From the NCBI RefSeq assembly GCF_023227905.1, contig NZ_JALOCF010000042.1, forward strand, positions 1 to 41,700: DNA of 41,700 nt, given 5' to 3'. Made by a program: the position numbers and the translations under genes. The notes under the pieces are model-generated. The model saw only the letters and a list, made by a program, of their open reading frames with translations. It made no database searches and was not told where the DNA came from. Positions within the stretch are counted from its first letter, which is position 1. Every line of letters starts with the position of its first letter. Below, one piece after another: positions 8,359 to 15,576 of the stretch. The DNA comes from Methylobacter sp. (GTDB lineage: Bacteria; Pseudomonadota; Gammaproteobacteria; Methylococcales; Methylomonadaceae).

Positions 8359-9359
8359 TGCGGCACTGAACTATTAAAGCTAACCTCGCCGGAGGCAAAG
8401 GTCTGCACATTGCCATCCGAGCGTTTAATCAACAGCATGCCGTTATCGTCGATTCCTTGCACAATGCCTTCAAATTGTTGCTGCCCGATAAACAAAGTTG
8501 CAGTCTTGCCGGATAGACAGTCATACGAGCGCCATTCATCGAGATAGGCTTGAATGCCGGCACTTTCATACTCGGCAATGACCGGCAGCAGATGGTTTAA
8601 CAGGATACCGGCCAATTGGTTCCTGGACAGTTGGCTCTGCCCGGTTATTTTGCTTAAGTCGGTCCAGGCTTGAGTAATGCCTTCGGCTTGGGTTTCCGGC
8701 AAAAACAAATTCAATCCCAGTCCGATCACCGCACTGCACGGACCGTCCGTTTCGCCCGAGACTTCCACCAGAATGCCGCCCAGTTTTTTGCCCTGGCTGT
8801 AAATGTCGTTAGGCCATTTAAGGCCGATGTCACTAATTTGATGCTGTTTTAAAGCCCTGATGACCGCGACGCCGATAGCCAGGCTCAAGCCTGAAATGGC
8901 GGCAGGGCCTTGCTGAAAACGCCAGAGTATCGACAGGTAAATATTGCTCCCGTAAGGCGAGACCCATTGCCGCCCTCGCCTGCCTTTGCCGGCTGTCTGG
9001 TACTCCGCAAAGCACACGGAACCGGAAAGCCCATTATTTTGAGAACGTTCCACTAGATAACGGTTAGTGGAATCAATTTGATCATGAATTTCAAACGATG
9101 AAATTAATGCGCCGGCCTGGTCGGTAACGACTTCATTGATTTTTGACACGTCCAGCAACTCCAGCGGGTTATCCAGCCGGTAGCCTTTACCGCTGACTGC
9201 CGAGTGTTGCAGCCCCAATTCGGCCAAGCCGCTCAGCTGTTTCCAGATCGCTGAACGACTGATACCGAGCGCATCGGCCAATTCAGTGCCCGAATGAAAC
9301 TCGCCGTCAGCCAATAGGCTAAGGATTTTTTTTTGTTTATCTGAAATATTCACAAGCAC
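8355..9359 (-). CDS. birA: biotin-protein ligase / biotin operon repressor
   Basis: A bifunctional 334-aa protein. The N-terminal winged helix (about residues 6-60; HSGTELADALGISRSAIWKQ) binds the bio operator. The central domain makes biotinyl-AMP and attaches biotin to the carboxylase carrier. The ligase core shows DSTNRYL, the GKGRRGRQW adenylate loop, KWPNDIY and GGILVEVSG, followed by an SH3-like C-terminal domain. The GTG at 9359 directly abuts the TGA of the PilZ gene; a second GTG two codons on is an alternative start. coaX follows with a four-base overlap. Confidence 0.95.
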   Translation of the reverse strand: MLVNISDKQKKILSLLADGEFHSGTELADALGISRSAIWKQLSGLAELGLQHSAVSGKGYRLDNPLELLDVSKINEVVTDQAGALISSFEIHDQIDSTNRYLVERSQNNGLSGSVCFAEYQTAGKGRRGRQWVSPYGSNIYLSILWRFQQGPAAISGLSLAIGVAVIRALKQHQISDIGLKWPNDIYSQGKKLGGILVEVSGETDGPCSAVIGLGLNLFLPETQAEGITQAWTDLSKITGQSQLSRNQLAGILLNHLLPVIAEYESAGIQAYLDEWRSYDCLSGKTATLFIGQQQFEGIVQGIDDNGMLLIKRSDGNVQTFASGEVSFNSSVPQ

Positions 9360-9968
9360 TCATGATTCGCTGCTATCTTGCTTTTTGTCCCTGATCTGTT
9401 GCAACTGCTCTTTAACCACATACTTGATCAGCATTTCCCGGTCTTCTTCTTTCATGTCAATAAAATTGACACCGACAAAATAAGGGTAATGGCTATCGTT
9501 TGATGGGCTATTTTGACAATGAACAACCCTGCCGTATGTCACGATAACTCTCATGCAAGATGTCAGCAGTATTTTGATTTCCAGATAATCGCCATCTTTA
9601 AGCGCTTCTTCGCAGCCAAAAGCGATGCCGGTTGCACTGATATTAACTTTACGGGTGTTGTTTTCCTTAACCTGAAAGCCCTGCATCGTAATCGCCTGAG
9701 CAAGCAGGTCGATTTTTGTGTCAATTAACCTTAAATAATCCGCAACCTCCGGCAAGACTTTGTCCAGCCGGTGCAATAACGTTGCCGATTCCTGCGATAC
9801 TGTTTCAAGCGCTGTGGACAGCGAACAGCTATTTAAAATATTGTCTGAAACAGGGTGCGGCTCGTGCAGCTGTTTTTCATCTATTTTTTTATAAGACAGA
9901 TTAACTTCATCATCAATCCGAAAAAAACCTCTTCGATCTTCAGCCTTTGTCATGTTGATCTTATCCAC
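9360..9968 (-). CDS. PilZ domain protein
   Basis: A 202-aa cytoplasmic protein with the two c-di-GMP-binding marks of PilZ: the arginine motif RRGFFRID at about residues 12-19 and the N/DxSxxG motif in VNISATGIAF at about 108-117. Between them is an inserted helical segment (about 40-95; ALETVSQESATLLHRLDKVLPEVADYLRLID) that separates the motifs more than in minimal PilZ domains. The ending FVGVNFIDMKEEDREMLIKYV is the usual PilZ finish. Its stop abuts the birA start without a gap, so the three genes probably share a transcript. c-di-GMP binding is inferred from the motifs. Confidence 0.85.
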   Translation of the reverse strand: MDKINMTKAEDRRGFFRIDDEVNLSYKKIDEKQLHEPHPVSDNILNSCSLSTALETVSQESATLLHRLDKVLPEVADYLRLIDTKIDLLAQAITMQGFQVKENNTRKVNISATGIAFGCEEALKDGDYLEIKILLTSCMRVIVTYGRVVHCQNSPSNDSHYPYFVGVNFIDMKEEDREMLIKYVVKEQLQQIRDKKQDSSES

Positions 9969-10103
9969 AATTTCTAAAGTTTTATTGTCATGATTGAGTT
10001 AGGGATCAGCCTGATAGCCGGTGTTTTTAAACGAATTTAAGCGCTTTACCCGCGAAATGAACCAAATTATACGTCAAACAGTATGATTATTTTATCTTTT
10101 GGC

Positions 10104-10865
10104 TCATCCGTTTAAAGCAGGATAATTCGAGTCGGCCAAGCGTTTCAGCATGTTTTGCATATGCGAGCCTTGCCAATAGATCCGCTGACAATCAGCACAT
10201 TGATAAAAGTCATTATAGTAAAGCCTGGTCTTGGGTTCGAGACGATCCCAAATATCCGCTTTGGCGACCGTCGCTAAAACGCCGTTGCAAATCAAGCATC
10301 GGGAAAAAAGTTGAATCAAGCCGTACAAGTCGAAACGCCGAAGAACTTCATCGACCTGGGCGTCTACGTCGACCGCACGCACCCAGTAGCCATGGTCGAT
10401 TTGTTTGTTATACAAAAGCCGCCGATCCCTAGTCAGCACGATACGCCGGTCGTTGACTGCGCTCTTTACGATATCGGCATCTTTATAGTCGTTGCGATAA
10501 AGACAGTCGAAACCCAACATACGCATGCGTTTGGCGAGTTTGCCTAGATTCACGTCCAGGACAAATCGGGGGTTGCGCAAGGGCTTTTCGCGCAGCTTGA
10601 CTAAAGGAGTGATGTCCAGAGTTTCAAAAACCGGATAGACCGCGACGCGATCCCCGGCTTGCAGTTGATAATCGAACCCGACAGACTGGCCGTTGACGAC
10701 AATCAAGTCTACCTCGGTGTGAGGCACGCCGAAAACTTCTATGGGATACTTAATTCCCGGATGACCGCTGAAACGATAAAGATTGGTTCGCTTGCGCTGT
10801 TCGGGAGGAAGAAAATCATTCAGTTCCTCGTAGAAACGAAATTCAGCTGTGTATTCCGGTTTCAT
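10104..10865 (-). CDS. Mut7-C RNase-domain protein with N-terminal ubiquitin-like domain
   Basis: A 253-aa protein. Residues about 5-85 match the Mut7-C ubiquitin-like (ThiS/MoaD-like) domain, ending in LQAGDRVAVYPVFE. Residues about 98-245 match Mut7-C, a PIN-fold domain with a zinc ribbon. FVLDVNLGKLAKRMRMLGFD gives the first acidic site, DADIV the second and LTRDRRLL the third. The ribbon cysteines are CLICNG and CADC near the end (HMQNM follows). Ribonuclease activity is predicted from the PIN fold; the substrate is unknown. Monocistronic by spacing. Confidence 0.87.
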   Translation of the reverse strand: MKPEYTAEFRFYEELNDFLPPEQRKRTNLYRFSGHPGIKYPIEVFGVPHTEVDLIVVNGQSVGFDYQLQAGDRVAVYPVFETLDITPLVKLREKPLRNPRFVLDVNLGKLAKRMRMLGFDCLYRNDYKDADIVKSAVNDRRIVLTRDRRLLYNKQIDHGYWVRAVDVDAQVDEVLRRFDLYGLIQLFSRCLICNGVLATVAKADIWDRLEPKTRLYYNDFYQCADCQRIYWQGSHMQNMLKRLADSNYPALNG

Positions 10866-11054
10866 ATTGTCCGCCTGCCGATAACAAGTGCTTAACGAAC
10901 AGTAGGAAATCGACCCTCATAAGTCAATTCCCTGATATTGCTTGGATGCAAAAGTCATTGGGATCGGGCTCGGCTGATATGGTCAAATCAATTCTGATCA
11001 ACTGCATTCAACCGAGTCTCGCTTTGACTTGCTAAACTTTATTGTCCTAAGAAT

Positions 11055-11399
11055 TTATTCAAAATAATCCCATGGGTACTCAGGCTGTAGAATGGGTTGA
11101 AAGCCTGCCGGAACCGGAAAAGGCGCGGAGAGAAATTCATAAACGCCCACCAACTCACGGGTTACAGTCATCCCCAAGCCGGTAGCAAGACCGATCGGAA
11201 AACCAATCGCCCCTTGAGCCCTTGTTTCTTTAACGATATTGCCGGGTATTTCAAGAAAACCTGTTGTCATGGCTGCCAAACCTCTACCGAATTTCTGCGC
11301 CGATGTATGCGATGTCGCCTTATGTGCATAAGCATTAGGAAACGAAAATACGGCTAGGACCGTAAAAGCTGCCAATATATAAACACGTACTTTTTTCAT
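11055..11399 (-). CDS. exosortase system-associated protein, TIGR04073 family
   Basis: A 114-aa exported protein. The signal peptide is about residues 1-25 (MKKVRVYILAAFTVLAVFSF, then PNAYAHK). The mature part has the family pattern KFGRGLAAMTTGFLEIPGNI followed by a Gly-rich amphipathic segment (GFPIGLATGLGMTVTRELVGVYEFLSAPFPVP). Such proteins occur in genomes with exosortase/PEP-CTERM systems; a direct role is not established. It has no PEP-CTERM tail of its own. It is preceded by about 385 bases without a confident gene. Confidence 0.75.
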   Translation of the reverse strand: MKKVRVYILAAFTVLAVFSFPNAYAHKATSHTSAQKFGRGLAAMTTGFLEIPGNIVKETRAQGAIGFPIGLATGLGMTVTRELVGVYEFLSAPFPVPAGFQPILQPEYPWDYFE

Positions 11400-11785
11400 G
11401 CGCCCTCTCCATTATTATTCTTAAATGAAAAATAATAGCTTACCAATGATAAAAGTAATAATAAATGAGCTTTTTAGCCGTTCAGTTTTAATGTGTAAGG
11501 GTAACAAACGGTCCGGGAAACCGGATTTAGCGGAATTTAAACCAAAATGTCAGGCAACGAAATGCAGTTGCCCAGCCCAATTGAATTGGCTATCTGAATG
11601 ATCGGCTGAGGAACGAAGCCCAACTTTAGCAATTGATGGACCGCACCTTGCTCGCCCCTATCCTGCGCTTCTGTAGAGTAAATTGTAATGGCCGACGCTA
11701 GCCATTAAAATCAAGCTTAATTGGTCTGGGCGAATATCTCCTTATTCGTTTAGGTTTCTGTTTATTAAATTTAAGGAGCTCATAA
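11400..11785. other. intergenic stretch with a possible minus-strand gene relic
   Basis: No confident gene. On the minus strand an open stretch from 11704 to the stop at 11537-11539 encodes about 55 codons, ending in GFVPQPIIQIANSIGLG and a short tail. It reads like protein but has no usable start and a stop just upstream (11705-11707), so it may be the tail of a lost gene. The plus-strand end carries the Shine-Dalgarno AAGGAG (11773-11778) of the next gene. Confidence 0.25.
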
Positions 11786-12661
11786 ATGAGAATATTCGCT
11801 ATTTTGTTGTTGCTTATCATTTCAAGCACTTCTAATGCCGAGCCTGTTTATACAAACCTCACAGTTACCTCCTCAGGCCTTATGGAAGTGGCTGACAAAA
11901 AAGCCAGATTAAAAAATAAAGGGCGGATTATGAAGGAACTAGCCTATTCATCACCACTCGATAGGAATCAAGTTAGTACATGGTGCCAGAGGCGTGTACC
12001 TGAAGTTATCGATTCTTTTTCATCAGGACCCAACAAGTTGATCAGCATCGGGGAATGCGCATGCAAAATAATCGGTACCGTATCGGTGGAGGAACTGTTC
12101 CAGTGTGAATTCCAATATTCGTATAGAGATACTTCTCAGTTAGTTGAAAATATCGAGAAACCGGCTCAACCCAAAAAGAAGCGAGAGAAAAATGCAGCCG
12201 CAGTTTCACAAGGTCTTGCGCTGCCAAGTAACAAAAAGACTGAGATTACTGACGACGAGCAGAAAAAATTAGACGCCGAAAAAAAGACGCAACTTGCTGC
12301 TGAAAAAGCTCAAAAAGAAAAAGAGCTAGCTGAAAACGAGGAAAGACAAAAACTCGAAGAAAAGAGACAAGCCGACATCAATGACTCTCAGAAACGGCAT
12401 AGTTGTAGACAAATCGTAACAGCAACCGGAAATGCGCCCACAGAAGCTGATGCCAGGGCTCAAATATACTTGGAATCGCCTGGCAAGACCGGCATAACTG
12501 GGGCCGGCGACCCTTATACAGTGGCCAGCAGCGCCATAACCTGTAAAAAGCAGGCTACGAAAACCAACCCCGAATACAAGTGTATCGGCAAGCAAGTAAA
12601 TAATGTCAGAAGCATCGGTGAATGTGAATCTGGCGCTGATTCCAAAGGGGCTGCCAAATAG
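11786..12661 (+). CDS. exported coiled-coil protein of unknown function
   Basis: A 291-aa protein I do not recognise. The signal peptide is residues 1-18 (MRIFAILLLLIISSTSNA). Residues 19-110 form a Cys-containing globular part (STWCQRRVPEVIDSF; SIGECACKIIG; FQCEF). Residues about 125-200 are a charged Lys/Glu/Ala helix (LDAEKKTQLAAEKAQKEKEL), likely coiled coil. Residues about 205-291 form a second Cys-containing part (HSCRQIVTATGNAPTEADA; ITCKKQ; YKCIGKQ). AAGGAG seven bases before the ATG makes the start firm. The cysteines sit only in the two end domains, consistent with disulfides in the periplasm. A REP element follows at 12679. Confidence 0.7.
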   Translation: MRIFAILLLLIISSTSNAEPVYTNLTVTSSGLMEVADKKARLKNKGRIMKELAYSSPLDRNQVSTWCQRRVPEVIDSFSSGPNKLISIGECACKIIGTVSVEELFQCEFQYSYRDTSQLVENIEKPAQPKKKREKNAAAVSQGLALPSNKKTEITDDEQKKLDAEKKTQLAAEKAQKEKELAENEERQKLEEKRQADINDSQKRHSCRQIVTATGNAPTEADARAQIYLESPGKTGITGAGDPYTVASSAITCKKQATKTNPEYKCIGKQVNNVRSIGECESGADSKGAAK

Positions 12662-12678
12662 ACTAAATAGCTTTATTT

Positions 12679-12706
12679 GTAGGGTGGTTTCGAGTAACAA
12701 ACCACC
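12679..12706 (+). repeat. REP element with GTAG foot, plus orientation
   Basis: The GTAG foot is at 12679-12682. GGTGGTTT (12683-12690) pairs with AAACCACC (12699-12706) around CGAGTAAC. It is the same family as 703-730 and 821-848, with the C:G stem pair changed to T:A on both arms. It lies 18 bases after the stop of the coiled-coil gene. Confidence 0.75.
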
Positions 12707-12741
12707 TTACACTCACAACGCCGATTACAACCTGTCGTCAT

Positions 12742-12774
12742 GTGGTAGATTGCCTAACGGCGACTCCACCTTAC
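12742..12774 (-). repeat. degenerate REP element, minus orientation
   Basis: On the minus strand a GTAA foot (TTAC at 12771-12774) is followed by GGTGGAGTCGC. A partly complementary arm, GGCAATCTACCAC, lies at 12742-12754. Pairing is imperfect. With the 12679 copy it forms an opposed pair, as at 703-848. The rest of the gap to 13012 shows no gene. Confidence 0.45.
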
Positions 12775-13012
12775 AGCTTTAATAAAACATTGAGGGTCGT
12801 AGCTTGTGCCGCCGATTCCCGGCATCGGTCAGCAGAAGTTTATTCAGCCAGTTATCTACATCTCATCAAGCTAGATAAAAAATATTTGAACAGTTTGAGT
12901 TTAAGCCACTTGAAAAAAATCATTGCCATCCCCAAAATGGGCACCGGGAAAAATTAGTTTTTCCTAAACAAGACACTGTATTAGATAATTTGATTATTAA
13001 TGGTGAATAAGA

Positions 13013-13342
13013 ATGAAAAAAATAACACTGATTTGTTCAAGTTTATTGTTGGCAACAAGCTCTGCCGTTTTTGCAGTTGAAAATCATGGAAAAGCCGCAC
13101 TTGAACGTGCGAATGCGGCGGCTAAAGCAAGTGATGCAAAAGAAATTGTGAAGCAGGCAAGCGCGGCATTAGAACATAGCCTGGCATCAGCTATAGTACT
13201 TAAAGGCGCTTCACAAAAACGCATGGAATCTGCTTCCAATCACCTGGAAGAAGCTATTAATGCGGGTAATTTGGGTAAAGCAGATCAAGCTAAAACACAT
13301 GTTAACGCGGCAATAACCGAAATCCAGGGAGCTAGTTCATAA
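13013..13342 (+). CDS. SmbP-like small periplasmic protein
   Basis: A 109-aa exported helical protein. The signal peptide is about residues 1-21 (ending SSAVFA). The mature part repeats an Ala/His/Glu pattern: ALERANAAAKASD, QASAALEHSLAS, SNHLEEAINAGNLG and AKTHVNAAITEI. This spacing matches the small metal-binding protein SmbP of Nitrosomonas. Histidines are fewer here, so strong metal binding is uncertain. GGTGA at 13002-13006 precedes the ATG. The gene is monocistronic, with a clear terminator 34 bases after the stop. Confidence 0.7.
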   Translation: MKKITLICSSLLLATSSAVFAVENHGKAALERANAAAKASDAKEIVKQASAALEHSLASAIVLKGASQKRMESASNHLEEAINAGNLGKADQAKTHVNAAITEIQGASS

Positions 13343-13375
13343 AGTAAATTTAATAGCGGTATATTGAATTTAACG

Positions 13376-13400
13376 GAAGCCGGTTTTTACCGGCTTCTTT
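13376..13400 (+). terminator. rho-independent terminator of the SmbP-like gene
   Basis: GAAGCCGG (13376-13383) pairs perfectly with CCGGCTTC (13390-13397) around TTTTTA, followed by TTTATATTT. It sits 34 bases after the SmbP-like stop codon. Confidence 0.85.
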
Positions 13401-13501
13401 ATATTTAACAGAATGCTATCCCGAGCCTGTTGTTTTTTTACAGCGGCGGGTTGACTGATATTGTCAATGCGTAGGTTAGACTGACGCATCGGAGCCGCAA
13501 A

Positions 13502-13777
13502 GTGTTGGGCTTCATGCCTCAGCTCAACTTACGAACTGAAATGAATTTTTCTCAGTCTGTGATGAATGCCTTTTGCACCCAAAACGGCTGGATCATCAAC
13601 GAGTCGCTTGACTATGAAATCATCGAGCGGCAACCCGACAGCTTGTTGATCTATGTGACTTTTCTCGAAAGCATAATGGAAGGCTCCGGCTGCCAGTGCG
13701 ATCAGAAATCCTGTTATGGTCGTTTGCGGTTGAAATTGAATGCCCAAGGGGAAATTATCGGCGTCGAACTGGCCTGA
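13502..13777 (+). CDS. hypothetical protein, 91 aa
   Basis: A small soluble acidic protein I do not recognise. It reads as alpha then beta: an amphipathic helix (FSQSVMNAFCTQNGWIINE), then strands (YEIIERQPDSLLIYVTFLE), a cysteine-rich turn (GSGCQCDQKSCYG) and a final strand pair (RLRLKLNAQGEIIGVEL). The CxCxxxxC cluster could bind a metal. The GTG at 13502 has GGAG seven bases upstream. An ATG at 13541 lacks one but would drop only the least protein-like residues. No signal peptide. No obvious partner gene. Confidence 0.6.
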   Translation: MLGFMPQLNLRTEMNFSQSVMNAFCTQNGWIINESLDYEIIERQPDSLLIYVTFLESIMEGSGCQCDQKSCYGRLRLKLNAQGEIIGVELA

Positions 13778-14103
13778 TTTTTATTGGATGCGCGGAAATC
13801 TTATCCTGCTGTACCCGTTGATCAAGCGCCACCACTGAGCATTCAAGGTACAAATTTTGATCTCGGATTATCTAATACTTTCCGTGCAGCCAAAAATTCG
13901 GGCTGGAAACGGCGTTGCACTTTTTACACATTCAGCTCCATTATTTCCATTTCATCAAGCGCATTAGGTATTTAAGATTATTAAGATGGTGACTATGAGT
14001 CGAAAAATTTAAACGCTCTTTTTGTTTTAAAACTGGGAAAATTTCGACGCCGTTTTCCATCGTCGAACTTAATAGGCACTAAAAAGCGTCAAAGGAGAAC
14101 CTT
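13778..14103. other. intergenic region with inverted repeat before the macro-domain gene
   Basis: No convincing gene. TTCGACG (14043-14049) and CGTCGAA (14061-14067) form a perfect seven-base inverted repeat about 37 bases before the macro-domain start, a possible operator or weak hairpin. AAAGGAG (14091-14097) is that gene's ribosome site. Otherwise AT-rich and featureless. Confidence 0.35.
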
Positions 14104-14595
14104 ATGTTCTATCAAGTTGAAGGAGATATTTTATTAAGTAAAGCTTGCGCTATTGTGCAGGGAGTAGAAATTAACGATCCTATGGATAAAGGACTCGCGT
14201 TATCTCTGCGCAATCAATATCCCGATATGTGCAAAGATTTCAATCGCTGGTGCCATCAACACAATACACAACCGGGCGAAGCCTGGCTCTGGACCGGAAC
14301 AAATAATATTCATATTGTGAACTTGATTATTCAGGATGCTATTGATAGCCATGATTATCATGTGCACAAGGCCACTCTCAACAATGTTAAGCATGCTTTG
14401 GATGCCTTAGCTAAAATTATCTTAAAAGAGAAAATTACCTCGATTGCTTTGCCGAAACTTGCAACAGGATCGGGCGATTTGGACTGGGATGACGTATGGC
14501 CGCTGATAGAGAACAGCTTAAAAGCTACTGGTATTCCTGTTTATGTGTATATTGCCTATCATCCTGGCCACAAGGCGGAAGAGTCGTCGAACTGA
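14104..14595 (+). CDS. macro domain protein (ADP-ribose binding or hydrolase type)
   Basis: A 163-aa stand-alone macro domain. The start YQVEGDILLSKACAIVQGV is the usual first strand and loop. DPMDKGLALSLRNQYP matches the loop seen in ALC1/TARG1-like macro domains. LPKLATGSGDLDWDDVWPLIENSL is the phosphate-binding loop and following helix of the same subgroup. Members bind ADP-ribose, and some remove it from glutamate or DNA. No DarT-like toxin gene lies beside it, so an antitoxin role is not supported here. The ribosome site is strong. It sits directly before a decayed IS5-family element and may be part of an acquired segment. Confidence 0.82.
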   Translation: MFYQVEGDILLSKACAIVQGVEINDPMDKGLALSLRNQYPDMCKDFNRWCHQHNTQPGEAWLWTGTNNIHIVNLIIQDAIDSHDYHVHKATLNNVKHALDALAKIILKEKITSIALPKLATGSGDLDWDDVWPLIENSLKATGIPVYVYIAYHPGHKAEESSN

Positions 14596-14656
14596 TCCTT
14601 TCGCCAACGACCCAGTTCGGCCCAGGAAGTGTAAAAAGATCGTAAACAGCTTCTTA

Positions 14657-15520
14657 GAAGCTGTTTGGAAATTACCGCGTCAAGCCAAGCGATTCAGAAT
14701 GATGCGGGTCATAGCGATATAAATCCAAGTTTCGTCGATACGAGTCAGTCGTTCATAGGCCTTACTGAGACGACACGCCTGGTTTAACCAAGTGAAGGTT
14801 CGTTCGACGACCCAGCGCCTAGGCAGCAAAGTAAACCCAGGCGTTTCTTTTGGACGTAAGACCACAGCCAGGCAAAATCTGAAACATTCAGCTACCCATT
14901 GGATCAAACGTCCGTTATAGCCGCCATCTGCCCAAATCTTCCGCAGTTTTTTGCAATGACCGGGCAGGTTTCGCAGCAATAAGCGGGCTCTATCGCGATC
15001 TTGAACACTGGTCACGGGGCTAACAGTAGGCCCAGCGTATCAACCAATAGGTGGCGCTTGCGGCCGTTGATCTGTTTCCCGGCATCGTAGCCACGTACGC
15101 CGGGTGTTGCCGAGTCTTTAACGCTCTGGCTATCCAAGCAACCGGCGGTCGGCTGTTTGTGCCGGCCCAATTTTTGCCGCAACCTGGATCGGAGCAAGTC
15201 ATGGAGACGAATCCAGGTGCCACCACACGACCCACGGTAAAAATAGTAATAAACGGCGGTCCAATGGGGAAACTCGCGTGGCAACTGACGCCATTGACAG
15301 CCTGTCTTCAACACATAGAGGATGGCGTTTAACACGTGGCGAAGACTCACTTGCCGGGGGCCTGCCTACGCGTGACTCAGGCAAGTGCGGCTTTAAATAA
15401 CGCCACGCCCCTCACTCAAATTGCTCGGGTAACGTTTTTTCCGTTTTTTGTGCTCATACCATTCATTTCCTAATCAAAATTGATACCTTAGGGGCGAAAA
15501 ATGAATTTCCAAACAGCTTC
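14657..15520 (-). mobile_element. IS5-family insertion sequence, decayed
   Basis: 864 bp bounded by perfect 17-bp inverted repeats: GAAGCTGTTTGGAAATT at 14657-14673 and its complement at 15504-15520. Both sides are flanked by TTA (14654-14656 and 15521-15523), the three-base target duplication expected of the IS427/IS1031-type groups. The outside left flank (14644-14653, AAACAGCTTC) repeats the right-end sequence, so the element abuts the end of a lost second copy. The only gene is a multiply frameshifted transposase. Confidence 0.85.
14680..15457 (-). pseudogene. IS5-family DDE transposase, frameshifted
   Basis: Pieces in three frames join into one IS5 transposase. They are MSTK...RYPSNLS (about 15457-15415), WRYLKPHLPESRVGRP (about 15406-15360), SLRHVLNAILYVLKTGCQW to HLLVDTLGLLLA (15350-15012) and TSVQDRDRARLLL to the end (15015-14680). 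The DDE residues lie in DSQSVKDS, WADGGYNG and VVERTFTWL. At least three shifts break it: a lost base in the A-tract near the start, a loss after LSE, an extra C in GGCCCCCGG near 15358, and a break at 15010. No slippery run sits at the last junction, so programmed frameshifting is unlikely. Confidence 0.8.
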
Positions 15521-15576
15521 TTAGAGATTTCTTTGCCGAAGCAGTTTTAAAAGACCGAATTTGCTATTTTGCCAGG

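Noticed and set aside
13784..13975. 63-codon frame MDARKSYPAVPVDQ...
   Set aside because: No ribosome site, Ser-rich low-quality ending and no recognisable feature.
14104..14595. DarG antitoxin of a DarTG pair
   Set aside because: No DarT-like frame on either side and no DarG C-terminal domain.
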